DNA of 64,000 nt from CAJINA01 sp964636125 (GTDB lineage: Bacteria; Desulfobacterota; Desulfobacteria; Desulfobacterales; CAJINA01): contig CAZWPX010000004.1 in NCBI GenBank assembly GCA_964636125.1, positions 62,001-126,000 of the forward strand, written 5' to 3'. The notes under the pieces are model-generated. The model did not search any database. It was not told the DNA's origin and saw nothing but the letters and a program-made list of their open reading frames with translations. Made by a program: the position numbers and the translations under genes. Position 1 is the stretch's first letter. Every line of letters begins with the position of its first letter. Of this stretch, positions 16,150-24,683 are shown piece after piece.

Positions 16150-17426
16150 AATGTGTCTATTAGTCGGAACACTGCGCACGAATTGCATCCGCCGAATCCA
16201 AATGCGTTCTTGAGGGCATATTCCTGATTGACCCGGACGGCCTGATCCGTAACGCAATCCAGTTTCAAGTCCGGGTCCGGTCGGTAGTTAATTGTCGGCG
16301 GCAGGGCTCCGGTCTGCATTCCTTTTATGGTAAAGATCGTTTCAATGGCACTGGAGGCGCCCATGGCATGCCCGATCAGCGACTTGTTCGCCGTGACCGG
16401 CGGAATCCTCCGGCCAAAGATCGCCTGGAGGGCCCGGCTCTCTATCTTATCGCCAATCCGGGTGGCGGCGGCATGGGCGTTCACCGCATCTATTTCTGCC
16501 GGAGAGATGCCGGCAGCGGCGATGCTTTCGGCCATGCAGCGCTGAACCGTCTCTTTGTTCGGTGCGACAAAATGATGGGCATCCGAAGTCATGGACCAGC
16601 CGGCCAGCTCTGTTTTGGCCTTGAGCCCATGGGCCCGGGCAAAGGCCCGTGTGGCCAGGATCAGGCAGCCGGCGCCTTCTGAAATAACGAAACCCCGGCG
16701 ATGGGCTGAAAACGGGCGGCTGGCTGCTTCCGGGGGGCCGTGCGCGTCACCTTCTTTGGGCAGATAGGTTCCGTTCATGGTTGCAAACCCCGCGACAATG
16801 GGTTCCACCAGGGCAAAATCGACAGCGCCGCAGATGGCGACATCCGCCTGGCCCTGTTCCAGTAACAGGGCACCCATGATCATCGAGGTCAGGCCTGTGG
16901 CGCAGGCTGTTATCGTCGCGCTGATGGGGCCGGTGGCCCCGGTAAGAATAGACACCTTACCGCCCACCATATTTATGCAGGCATTGGGATTGACAAAGGG
17001 ATTAGGCAGCTTGGCATCCTGTATCAGGCGACGATCCGCCGCCAGGAGGGCATCAAGGCCGCCGATTGCCGAGCTGTATGTGACCGCCACCCGGGAAGCA
17101 ATCGCGGGGGTGATTTCCAGGCCGCTGTTTTCCAGGGCCCGGTGTACGGTCAGCAGGGCGTACTTGAAAATCGGAGAGGTCCATTTTACCTGTTCCCTGG
17201 GTTTCAGGAACGGGAAAGGCAGGTGGTCAATGGAAGTTGCCTGCCCGGCGATTTTGACCGGGAAATCATCCGGCATTTGAAAACGGGTCAGAGGGGCAAT
17301 ACCGCTTCTCCCGGCGAGTGCGGCCTGCCATTGCTCAGCGAGGTCAATCCCCAGGGGCGAAACCGCATCAAATCCGAGAATCACCGGCCCGGATCCAGAC
17401 GCACATTTTTTACCCGATTTTTTCAT
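16146..17426 (-). CDS. Beta-ketoacyl-ACP synthase (second KS of tandem pair)
   Basis: A ketosynthase of about 426 residues. It carries the active Cys in TACATGLTS and the second His in NKSLIGHAMGA. The first His motif reads NAHAAAT in place of the common NAHGTST, so the His is kept but the neighbours differ. It is clearly paralogous to the next gene downstream but not a recent duplicate, which suggests different chain-length or substrate roles. ATG 17426 is preferred; an alternative at 17504 would overlap the upstream radical SAM gene by 32 bases. Confidence 0.86.
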   Translation of the reverse strand: MKKSGKKCASGSGPVILGFDAVSPLGIDLAEQWQAALAGRSGIAPLTRFQMPDDFPVKIAGQATSIDHLPFPFLKPREQVKWTSPIFKYALLTVHRALENSGLEITPAIASRVAVTYSSAIGGLDALLAADRRLIQDAKLPNPFVNPNACINMVGGKVSILTGATGPISATITACATGLTSMIMGALLLEQGQADVAICGAVDFALVEPIVAGFATMNGTYLPKEGDAHGPPEAASRPFSAHRRGFVISEGAGCLILATRAFARAHGLKAKTELAGWSMTSDAHHFVAPNKETVQRCMAESIAAAGISPAEIDAVNAHAAATRIGDKIESRALQAIFGRRIPPVTANKSLIGHAMGASSAIETIFTIKGMQTGALPPTINYRPDPDLKLDCVTDQAVRVNQEYALKNAFGFGGCNSCAVFRLIDTL

Positions 17427-17472
17427 CCTGATCACTTTAAAGCATTTTACATCATTGCCGGGGCCATTGAAG

Positions 17473-18471
17473 CTACCATGGAATGAACTGATATAATTTG
17501 GCAAACATTTCGTATATTTCGACCCAGTTTTGTAGATCTTCGGTACTGCGCATATGCGCCCGTTTATTCACCATCACCCAACTCATGTGGGCGGCGCCGT
17601 CTTTACAGGTGCTGCAGTCTCTTGTTTCCGAGGTGCAGCAGCGGTGCATGGTTTTCAGGTCGGATGCCCAGCGGATAAAGTTGGTCAGTCTTTTCGGTTG
17701 CGGATTGCGCGTGTCCCGGGTAACGGTGACCGACGGGCACTCCATCCAGCCAAAGGGGCGGCCAAGCATATTTCCGGTGGTAATGATTTCATGGTAGTAT
17801 TTAGACGATATCATCGTGGCCGGGTAAGCATCCAGCATATCGTCCATTTCACTGCGGATATCCATCAGCTCTTCGGGCTTCCAGTGAAAGCCGTCCACGC
17901 CTTCATCATTGGAAAGCAACTGCAGATGCACTTTCAGGCCGCAGTCTTGAATTTTCTGGATGACCCGGTGGGTCTTTCCCAGCTGTTTGGGTGTCAGGGT
18001 GTACAGGTAATAGGTATAGGGGTCTCCAGCGTAGTTTTTACTGGAGATTGAAAACGCATCTTTTCCGCGCAAAAGCTTTTCATCTTCCTCATCCCCCCAC
18101 AGGGAAATGCCGATCATCATGTCCGGGAAACGGTCCCGGGGGATTTTAATGATGCCATTCGTGGCACAGAAGGTCGGCAGTTTTTGGTAGAAGGCTTCCA
18201 CGCGGTCAAGGCATAGCGTGGGCTCGCCGCCGATCAGGATGGCAAGGTTGACCCCCCGGTTCATTTCACTTGCAATGAACGCTTCCCACCGGTTGATGTC
18301 GTTTTCTTCGCGGGCCGCTTCGTGCTCGCCGGAAGAGAAGAAAAAGCAGCCTTTGCAACGCAGGTTGCAGCGGTTGGTAACGTCGTATATGGAGCTTCTG
18401 ATGTTCAGTTTCGATATTTTTTTATAGCGTTGATACCACTGCTCATCCAGAAGGGTGCTGACTGTTTTCAT
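17473..18471 (-). CDS. Radical SAM enzyme with extra C-terminal cysteines
   Basis: 332 residues. The cluster-binding motif CNLRCKGC (C-x3-C-x2-C, about residues 36-43) follows an N-terminal IYDVTNR strand, and LIGGEPTL supplies the SAM-binding GGE motif. The C-terminal third has further cysteines (HRCCTSETRDCSTCKDG, about residues 275-292) that could bind a second iron-sulfur cluster, as in SPASM/Twitch enzymes. It would make a 5'-deoxyadenosyl radical; the substrate is unknown. ATG 18471 has GGGAG upstream; TTG 18477 is an alternative. It is a diverged partner of the next gene. Confidence 0.85.
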   Translation of the reverse strand: MKTVSTLLDEQWYQRYKKISKLNIRSSIYDVTNRCNLRCKGCFFFSSGEHEAAREENDINRWEAFIASEMNRGVNLAILIGGEPTLCLDRVEAFYQKLPTFCATNGIIKIPRDRFPDMMIGISLWGDEEDEKLLRGKDAFSISSKNYAGDPYTYYLYTLTPKQLGKTHRVIQKIQDCGLKVHLQLLSNDEGVDGFHWKPEELMDIRSEMDDMLDAYPATMISSKYYHEIITTGNMLGRPFGWMECPSVTVTRDTRNPQPKRLTNFIRWASDLKTMHRCCTSETRDCSTCKDGAAHMSWVMVNKRAHMRSTEDLQNWVEIYEMFAKLYQFIPW

Positions 18472-18574
18472 GTACAAACTCCCTATAATGCATTCAGGCT
18501 TAACGGTTGCGGCAACCGGATCTTCTCAGGGGGGAACTGAAAGCCTGCCTGAAGTAACGAAATCCAGGTCGTTA

Positions 18575-19669
18575 TCATGTTCGCCGCAGCTGGAATCCGG
18601 GTGGGGGCACCAGTTGGCTGCTCAGGTTTTCACCTTTTGGATAGTCCATTATCCAGACCGCCAGATAGGTGTCTACATAGTCAAGCCAGGCACTAAACTG
18701 TTCCGGGCTGACCGCATGCCGGAACAGTCGGGCCGTGACCACCGCGCTGCCGGCCGCGTAGTGACGGCAGTCCGGGCAATCCGTATCCGGGACGCAACAG
18801 GCCGCTTTGCGGTCCCAGGTGAGATCGGTACGGTATTGGCGGAAGGATTTGCCCAGGCCGACATTTTTTGTCGGATTCCGGCGGGGATAGGTGCACCCAA
18901 AAAGGTCATGCAGTCCCAGTTCGTGGGTATGCGCCACGGCATTGTAGTTTGAAAAAAGCACCTGTTCCGGGTAACGGCTGAGAAGCTTGATCATCATCCG
19001 ACCGGTTTTTAACAGTGATTGCGGCGTGTGCCTCAGGTTTCCGGTATAGCCTACCGGGGCGGAAAAAATATTAAAAGAGATCCGGCCTTTTTGAGCGGCT
19101 ATAGTCGCCGCCACCGTTTCAGCCTCTTCGATATTGTGAGGTGTGAAAGTATAGATGAAAACTGCCCGGGGGTCAGCAGCGTAATTTTCCAGCTGGCGGG
19201 CAAGCATGTTTTTGGCATTGCGTATTTTTAAACTGGTTGCATCAGTGCCCCACACCGAGATGTGGATTTTATAGTTGATATTTGCGGGTATGAATTTCAA
19301 TCCATTGGTGGCAATGGCACCGATGGGAATTTCCCGGCAACAGGCAGCGCAAAGGTCCGGCACGAGCGATGGTTCTGCACCGGCCAGGACCGCAAAGGTG
19401 ATGCCCCGTGCCTTCTCCTGGCGCATAAGCGTCTGCCATGCGTTTACATCTCCCTCATCGTGGGTGTACTGCTTTTCACCTTCGAAATAGTAGCAGCCGT
19501 TACACCTGATATTACAGCGGCTGGTCATGTCATAGGTGGACTCGCGCAGGAAAAAAAACTTGCGGACCTTTTCCCAGCGGGCATGTACAGCCGGATCGGC
19601 AATGATATCAGAGAATTTACACTGTTCCGGGGCGTGATTCTCAGTTCCGTTTTTGTCCGTTTGCATCAT
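18575..19669 (-). CDS. Radical SAM enzyme, paralogue of its downstream neighbour
   Basis: 364 residues. It begins like its neighbour: TYDMTSRCNIRCNGCYYF holds the C-x3-C-x2-C motif (about residues 52-59), followed by DEGDVNAWQTLM and AVLAGAEPSL, in which the usual GGE is GAE. The C-terminal part has cysteines in ACCVPDTDCPDC. The shared plan (an xDxTxRCN entry, an NxW segment, a C-terminal Cys cluster) shows that the two arose by duplication. A 103-bp gap separates them. Function unknown; in the context of ketosynthases and ACPs, a lipid-chain modification is the simplest idea. Confidence 0.84.
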   Translation of the reverse strand: MMQTDKNGTENHAPEQCKFSDIIADPAVHARWEKVRKFFFLRESTYDMTSRCNIRCNGCYYFEGEKQYTHDEGDVNAWQTLMRQEKARGITFAVLAGAEPSLVPDLCAACCREIPIGAIATNGLKFIPANINYKIHISVWGTDATSLKIRNAKNMLARQLENYAADPRAVFIYTFTPHNIEEAETVAATIAAQKGRISFNIFSAPVGYTGNLRHTPQSLLKTGRMMIKLLSRYPEQVLFSNYNAVAHTHELGLHDLFGCTYPRRNPTKNVGLGKSFRQYRTDLTWDRKAACCVPDTDCPDCRHYAAGSAVVTARLFRHAVSPEQFSAWLDYVDTYLAVWIMDYPKGENLSSQLVPPPGFQLRRT

Positions 19670-19681
19670 GATACCGTCTCG

Positions 19682-19945
19682 TTACCGGTTCTCAAGTTTT
19701 TTTCCGATGTATTCGGCTATTAACCGAATACTGGTAAGCTTGGGGTAATCATCCTCATCGATCCTCACGGAATATTCATCCCGCAGGACCAGGGCCACGG
19801 TGGCCAGGTCCATGCTGTCAATCCCTACTTCGTCAACCAGGTCGATGTCCGGGTCAAATGTATCCGCGGTCACATCTTCCAGTTTAAGTTCATCAATCAT
19901 GATCTGCGCGATGTGCAGGGTGATTTTTGCAATATCAGACGCCAT
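19682..19945 (-). CDS. Acyl carrier protein
   Basis: An 87-residue four-helix acyl carrier protein, strongly acidic. The phosphopantetheine serine is in VGIDSMDLA (about residue 43). It would carry the growing chain for the ketosynthases and dehydratases around it; the PPTase domain at 12862-14424 can activate it. The ATG directly follows the stop of the dehydratase gene, with an AAGGAGA ribosome site inside that gene's end. One of three ACPs in the cluster. Confidence 0.9.
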   Translation of the reverse strand: MASDIAKITLHIAQIMIDELKLEDVTADTFDPDIDLVDEVGIDSMDLATVALVLRDEYSVRIDEDDYPKLTSIRLIAEYIGKKLENR

Positions 19946-20311
19946 TCACTCTTTCTCCTTTTCAAATCCTACTTTTAAAAAACCGCTGCAAGCCAACTCA
20001 GTCGCACAGGTTAGCCGGAATCGGTGCGGGCCGATAGCATCATCACCGATGGTGATGGTGACGTCAAGCCTGTCGCGCGGATCGATCTTGCGTTTAAACC
20101 GGACCCGACTGACCTCTTTAACCGCCAGGTCGTCTCCCAGGGCCCGGCGTAATAAATCATGCACCGCGGCAATCTGGGCAATTCCCGGCAGGATTGGTTC
20201 CTGGGGGAAGTGGCCGTCAAACCAGGGAGATTCAGCCGGGAACGCAACCATGGTGGTGATTTGATTGCCGGATACCCTTTTAAAACGATCTGCCCTATAC
20301 CATATTTCCAT
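19946..20311 (-). CDS. FabZ/FabA-like hotdog dehydratase
   Basis: 121 residues with one hotdog domain. The motif FDGHFPQEPILPGIAQI (about residues 31-47) contains the FabZ-type GHFP-x-x-P-x-x-PG signature with the catalytic His. Such enzymes dehydrate 3-hydroxyacyl-ACP to enoyl-ACP. It is packed between an ACP and a radical SAM gene in one operon. A true FabZ is somewhat longer, so this belongs with the short pathway-specific dehydratases of polyene clusters. Confidence 0.85.
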   Translation of the reverse strand: MEIWYRADRFKRVSGNQITTMVAFPAESPWFDGHFPQEPILPGIAQIAAVHDLLRRALGDDLAVKEVSRVRFKRKIDPRDRLDVTITIGDDAIGPHRFRLTCATELACSGFLKVGFEKEKE

Positions 20312-20327
20312 GTTTCCTGCCAGTTTT

Positions 20328-21677
20328 TCAGCGGATCAGGTATTCCCACAAGGGGCCGCTATAACCCTTTTGATACATTCGGGATACGATACTGCGGGTT
20401 TCGTCGCCGCCCGCGCCTATTATCCAGTTGTCCCGCTGCGTAGCCTCTTCCCGGACCCGAGCCAGGATATGCTGTTCACTGATGTCGGCTGATTTGTAGA
20501 ATAGCGGGTCTATTAAATCACTTGATTTGATAACCTGACCTTCCGCCACAGACAACGAAAACAGTGGTGTTCCCGGGTAGATGCGCATGCCGCAGAAGAT
20601 GAACAGAACCGATTTTTGCAGCTTGTGCATTCGGGCCAGTGTCTCTTCGAGTGTGTCCCTTGTCTCCCCCGGGCCGCCGAACAGAAAGTAATGGGCGACA
20701 TGTAAGCCCGCCGTGACTGCCTGCCGATGCGCCGCGAAGACCTGGTCGGCATCAAAGGGCTTTCCATAAGCGCTGAGTACGGGACCGGAAAGGGCATCGG
20801 TTCCAAATTCCACATGGGTCAACCCGGCGGCGGCCATCTGCCGGTAGTAGTTGTCCGGAGGTTTAAGGGGGGTGAAAAAAGCCCCCCAGGGGATGGACAG
20901 GCCTCTATTTTTGAAGGCTTGTGCGACAGCCAGGCTGTGATTCACATCTGCGTTGAAGGCCGAATCGGTGATGAAAAGATACCGGGCCCCCGCCTTTTCC
21001 AGTGATATCGCGGTCCGGGCAATTTCCACCGGTGGAATCAGGCGCAGCCTGCGCCCCTCGATGGCCGGATAGGTGCAGTATACGCAGCGAAAGGGGCAGC
21101 CCCGCTTGGTCTGCAAATTAAGCATGCCCCCGTTCTTGAGGTAATACCCCAGGTGAGGTTGCTTCGCAACCGCGCTCCTCTTGAAAGGCCGGTTCCAGGG
21201 CGATGTTGGGTGTTCTTTTTTATCGGGCGCAATAATACCCGGAAGATCCGCGGGGTCCCGGCCCGCCGCAAGCGATTCCAGCAGCAGGGCAAGCCGCTCA
21301 CCTTCCCCGATGACCCCGTAATCTGCCCCCAGGCGTTCAAGGATCCGGTCCGGGAAAATGGTAAATCCGCTGCCGCCCAGGACAACTCTGGCATCGGAAT
21401 GTTCACGGAGAATCCGGACCAGGTCAACATATTCACCCACAAAACCCCGGGGGTCGGTGGTGTCCGTGTTATCAATATTCCGCAGGGATATGCCGATTAC
21501 CCGGGGCGCATAGGTTGTGAGCAGATCGACCAGTTTTCCGTTGCCGGAAAGGGTGTTCAGGTCGATGGTTTTAACCTCGTGCGAACCGCTGATGGCACCG
21601 GCCACGTAGTCCAGGCCAACCGGGTAGACCGGGTAGGGCTCCTGAAGCCGATTTGCCGATATCAAAAGGACCTTCAT
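20328..21677 (-). CDS. Cobalamin-binding radical SAM protein (lipid-biosynthesis type)
   Basis: 449 residues. Residues 1-140 form a B12-binding Rossmann domain (MKVLLISANR, VIGISLRN, VVLGGSGFTIFP) without the DxHxxG lower-ligand motif, as in class B radical SAM methylases. The radical SAM core follows with RGCPFRCVYCTYP (C-x3-C-x2-C, about residue 196) and the HVEFGTDALS and FLFGGPGETRDT motifs. Class B enzymes often methylate unactivated carbons, but others catalyse ring chemistry. I recall this subfamily being named for lipid clusters related to ladderane candidates. The ATG at 21677 overlaps the preceding stop (ATGA). Confidence 0.87.
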   Translation of the reverse strand: MKVLLISANRLQEPYPVYPVGLDYVAGAISGSHEVKTIDLNTLSGNGKLVDLLTTYAPRVIGISLRNIDNTDTTDPRGFVGEYVDLVRILREHSDARVVLGGSGFTIFPDRILERLGADYGVIGEGERLALLLESLAAGRDPADLPGIIAPDKKEHPTSPWNRPFKRSAVAKQPHLGYYLKNGGMLNLQTKRGCPFRCVYCTYPAIEGRRLRLIPPVEIARTAISLEKAGARYLFITDSAFNADVNHSLAVAQAFKNRGLSIPWGAFFTPLKPPDNYYRQMAAAGLTHVEFGTDALSGPVLSAYGKPFDADQVFAAHRQAVTAGLHVAHYFLFGGPGETRDTLEETLARMHKLQKSVLFIFCGMRIYPGTPLFSLSVAEGQVIKSSDLIDPLFYKSADISEQHILARVREEATQRDNWIIGAGGDETRSIVSRMYQKGYSGPLWEYLIR

Positions 21678-23842
21678 TGCGACATCACTTCCATGGCGGT
21701 TATAAATTTCCCCAGGCCCAGGATAAGGACCCCTTTCTTTCCCGTTTGGCAGTTGTAGCCGGTGCAAAGATTCGCGGGGACGGTTCCCCGCTGGATGCAT
21801 TCCGCAGCGATAACCGCTGCCACTGCGGATGCGGATTGAAATTCCCCGATCAGGGCTCGATAATCGACCACCGGCCCGCAGAAACCAGCCTGGCCTAAAA
21901 AAGCGACCAATTGCGCTTCTGCCTGACGCCGATAAGCCGCCGGCATACCGGCCATAATCAGCGCGTACCGCTCCTGTGCCGGTTGTTCGCGGTCAATGGT
22001 GTTTACTAGGGTGGCCATGCTGGCCGTGGCTTTTGAGGGTGCCGGCGCATAATATGTCAGGGCGATGGAAGGGCCGGTTGCCCCGGCGTCATTCGAGAGC
22101 CACAGAGCCCCGCCGCCATCTGCAAGCGGTTCATCCCGACCGGTGGACGGATCAAAAAGCGTGCTCAACCGGTTGTGCCCTTCATCTGCGCCCAGGACCA
22201 GGGCCGCTGAGCCGGCGCCAGTTAAGAGTCCGGCCGCGCTCAGAGCCTGCTCAAATGAACTGTCTTCCCCCGAAAGGGTGAGATTGGCCCCTGTAGATTC
22301 AAAATGCATGGCGATCTGCCCGGCCGCGGCGTTGTGGACGGAGCCCACAAAATCCGTGGGACTGGCGAAGCGTTCATGAGTGCTAAAGAGCCGGTCCAGG
22401 AAATCACCGGTCTCTGACAGGCAACCAAGTCCGGTCCCGAAAAAGATGCCATCCGGTTTGGCCTGGCCGCCCACATGCTTGCGGGCAGTGTCGGCCAGGC
22501 TCAGCGCCATGACCGGGAGTCGTTTCAGGCGGCGAATGAGGGCTGGCGGGAGTTTTTGGGCAAGGTCTTGTGTGTCAAAGCACCCCCGGCAGGATTGCGC
22601 TTTCGTTAGGCTGTCCATTGTGTCTTGCAGATCACCCGCGCCGGTAATGGCAGACCAGCCAGAGATCGTCATTACCGGAAGGGCAGCGCTTTTTCTACTG
22701 GTGCCGGCGGCCTGCGGGGTCCCGATGATAAGGGCGGCATTGTTTCCACCGAAGCCGAATGAATTTGAAAGCACAGTTTGGATGGGTTGCTGCTGGGGCT
22801 GCAGGCACGGCATAAGGTCAAGGGCTTTGTCCGGGGTTTTACACCCGGTGTTGCCCGGCAGGATTTGGTTGTTGATACAGAGCGTGGCAACCACTGCCTC
22901 AAGCGCACCGGCGGCAGCCAGGGTATGCCCGGTGGCACCTTTGATGGAGGAATGGGGCGGAACATTTTTTCCGAAAAGGGTTTTCACCGCTCGTGCCTCG
23001 GCCAGGTCATTATCGATTGTTCCGGTACCGTGGAGGCTGATGTAATCGATTTGATCTTTTTCAAGCCCGGCATCGCGCAGGGCCGCCTGCATGGCTGCCA
23101 GGGCACCCATGCCCTCCGGGTGGGGCCTGGCCGGGTGATACGCATCGCATGACAGGCCTGCCCCGAGAATGCCGACACCCGGTTGGCCGGTTTTGCTGGA
23201 TTCCAGTAGCAACATGGCGGCGCCTTCTGCCACGGACATTCCCCGGCGGTTTTGATCCAGAGGTCTGGCCCCGGCGGGGTCCAGCAACTGGAGGGATTTG
23301 AAACCGTAATAAATCAGCCGGCAGAGGGCATCCGTGCCACCGGCCAGGACTCTTTGCGCCTGCCCCGCACGGATCATTTCGAGTGCCAATTTTATGGCCA
23401 CCGCCCCTGATGAGCAGGCTGTGGAGACGGTCAGCAGGGGACCTGTGCACTGGAAGCGGTCGGCGAGGTCCTCGGCCACAGATGAGAGGCTGTGGCGGGG
23501 GAGCGGGCCGACCAAAGCACTATTTGTCAGCAGGCAGGTTTCGGTAAGATCCATGCCCCCGGTGGTTACCCCTATGACAATGGCATCGGGTGGGGCGGTA
23601 CTTTTGCCCAGGGCCTGGTCGGCCGCTGCCCGGGCGAGTTGATGGGCTCGGGGCAAAGCATCTGAATGATTTTTAAGGGGTACGCTGCCTACGGGCAGGG
23701 CGTTGTGAGACGGTGTGGGGAAGTGGCTCAAAGGGGCCAGTCCACTCCTTCCGGCTGCCAGGCTTTCAAGGGTAGTGGCCCTGTCCGTACCAGCGGCGGA
23801 CACAATTCCCATACCGGTAATGCGGGCGCTGGCAGGGCTCAA
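21674..23842 (-). CDS. Ketosynthase fused to chain-length-factor-like ketosynthase half
   Basis: 722 residues. Residues 1-385 are a complete ketosynthase: STACSSGAVA (active Cys), ISLHGTGT and KGATGHTLAAAG (the two His) and NSFGFGGNN. Residues 390-722 are a second, degenerate ketosynthase N-half of the ketoacyl-synt_2 kind: GIFFGTGLGCLSETG and FVGSVHNAAAGQ are recognisable, but the active-site Cys is replaced by GEDSSFEQAL and there is no His pair. Aryl-polyene clusters encode such a chain-length factor as a separate protein that pairs with the ketosynthase; here both are one chain. Both ends overlap neighbours by ATGA. Confidence 0.88.
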   Translation of the reverse strand: MSPASARITGMGIVSAAGTDRATTLESLAAGRSGLAPLSHFPTPSHNALPVGSVPLKNHSDALPRAHQLARAAADQALGKSTAPPDAIVIGVTTGGMDLTETCLLTNSALVGPLPRHSLSSVAEDLADRFQCTGPLLTVSTACSSGAVAIKLALEMIRAGQAQRVLAGGTDALCRLIYYGFKSLQLLDPAGARPLDQNRRGMSVAEGAAMLLLESSKTGQPGVGILGAGLSCDAYHPARPHPEGMGALAAMQAALRDAGLEKDQIDYISLHGTGTIDNDLAEARAVKTLFGKNVPPHSSIKGATGHTLAAAGALEAVVATLCINNQILPGNTGCKTPDKALDLMPCLQPQQQPIQTVLSNSFGFGGNNAALIIGTPQAAGTSRKSAALPVMTISGWSAITGAGDLQDTMDSLTKAQSCRGCFDTQDLAQKLPPALIRRLKRLPVMALSLADTARKHVGGQAKPDGIFFGTGLGCLSETGDFLDRLFSTHERFASPTDFVGSVHNAAAGQIAMHFESTGANLTLSGEDSSFEQALSAAGLLTGAGSAALVLGADEGHNRLSTLFDPSTGRDEPLADGGGALWLSNDAGATGPSIALTYYAPAPSKATASMATLVNTIDREQPAQERYALIMAGMPAAYRRQAEAQLVAFLGQAGFCGPVVDYRALIGEFQSASAVAAVIAAECIQRGTVPANLCTGYNCQTGKKGVLILGLGKFITAMEVMSQ

Positions 23843-24105
23843 TTGGGTCGCCCCGCTGAATGGTTGTGAATATACTCGGCCAGTGTGTTCAGGGAGGCAA
23901 ACACCTGTGCTCCCAGTTCCTTATTGTCAATCACAATTCCATAATCCTGTTCGATCAGCATGACCATTTCAAGGACATCAATGGAGTCGATGCCCAGCCT
24001 GCCGCCCACAAGCTGCTCGTTCGGATCGATCTCTTCCGGGTCTATATCCTGCAAATTCAATACATCCACGATTTTGAATCTGAGTTCATTCTGCAGTTTT
24101 TCCAT
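23839..24105 (-). CDS. Acyl carrier protein, first gene of leftward operon
   Basis: 88 residues with the ACP four-helix pattern and the phosphopantetheine serine in LGIDSIDVLE (about residue 41). It is the first gene after the promoter at 24166-24194 and is coupled by ATGA overlap to the ketosynthase-CLF gene, its likely partner. It differs clearly from the ACPs at 19682 and 32334, so the three probably carry different intermediates. Confidence 0.9.
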   Translation of the reverse strand: MEKLQNELRFKIVDVLNLQDIDPEEIDPNEQLVGGRLGIDSIDVLEMVMLIEQDYGIVIDNKELGAQVFASLNTLAEYIHNHSAGRPN

Positions 24106-24165
24106 ATCGTTGTACCCTTTACAGCACTGGTTAATTATAGTAACTATTACGCTTAAAAATTTATC

Positions 24166-24194
24166 ATTCTATAGGTGAATCAGCCTGTTTTCAA
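24166..24194 (-). promoter_or_regulatory. Sigma70-like promoter of the leftward lipid operon
   Basis: Read on the minus strand the sequence is TTGAAA, a 17-base spacer, then TAGAAT. The -35 box is at 24189-24194 and the -10 box at 24166-24171. Transcription would start near 24158 and run into the ACP gene at 24105 and on through about 17 kb of coupled genes. The divergent operon starts at 24232, so both are driven from the same 126-bp gap. I see no equally good promoter in the other direction. Confidence 0.6.
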
Positions 24195-24231
24195 TGTTTT
24201 TTTGATTTGAATTCTGACGGTGGGAAAAGTG

Positions 24232-24678
24232 ATGGCGGATGCGCATACCCTGTCCATTGAGGAGTTGTTGCCGCATCGGGGCCGGATGAAACTGGTGGAC
24301 GAGATTATCGAACTCAACGATGATTTCGCGGTTACCGGGGCCACCGCCACCCACAAGTGGCCGTTGTTTGACGGCCGGGCCATCAGTCCGCTGGTGCTGA
24401 TCGAGCTCGTGGCCCAGACTGCGGGGATCAAAAACGGGATGGACCGCATACGCATCCAGGGTGCCGACGTGGATAAACGCGGGTGGCTGGTGGGTATCAA
24501 GCAGGCCCGGTTTATGGTGGCTGAAATCTTCCCGGGAGACTGCGTTATCACCCGGGCCTGGAACGCGTATCAGCTGGAGACTTATTTTAACATTGAGGGG
24601 GAAGCGGTGATCGGTTCACGGCTGGTTGCGCGGGTTTCCCTGCAGGCGGTGCAAGCTGACAGCATGGCAAAGGGGTAA
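24232..24678 (+). CDS. ApeP/ApeI-like hotdog dehydratase
   Basis: 148 residues with a single hotdog fold. The opening SIEELLPHRGRMKLVDEI is the signature of the FabZ-like 3-hydroxyacyl-ACP dehydratases found in aryl-polyene clusters, and the central helix has LIELVAQTAGIKNG. It starts the rightward operon. I use the ATG at 24232; a GTG at 24220 is also possible. The fabG gene begins five bases after its stop. Confidence 0.82.
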   Translation: MADAHTLSIEELLPHRGRMKLVDEIIELNDDFAVTGATATHKWPLFDGRAISPLVLIELVAQTAGIKNGMDRIRIQGADVDKRGWLVGIKQARFMVAEIFPGDCVITRAWNAYQLETYFNIEGEAVIGSRLVARVSLQAVQADSMAKG

Positions 24679-24683
24679 CGGAA

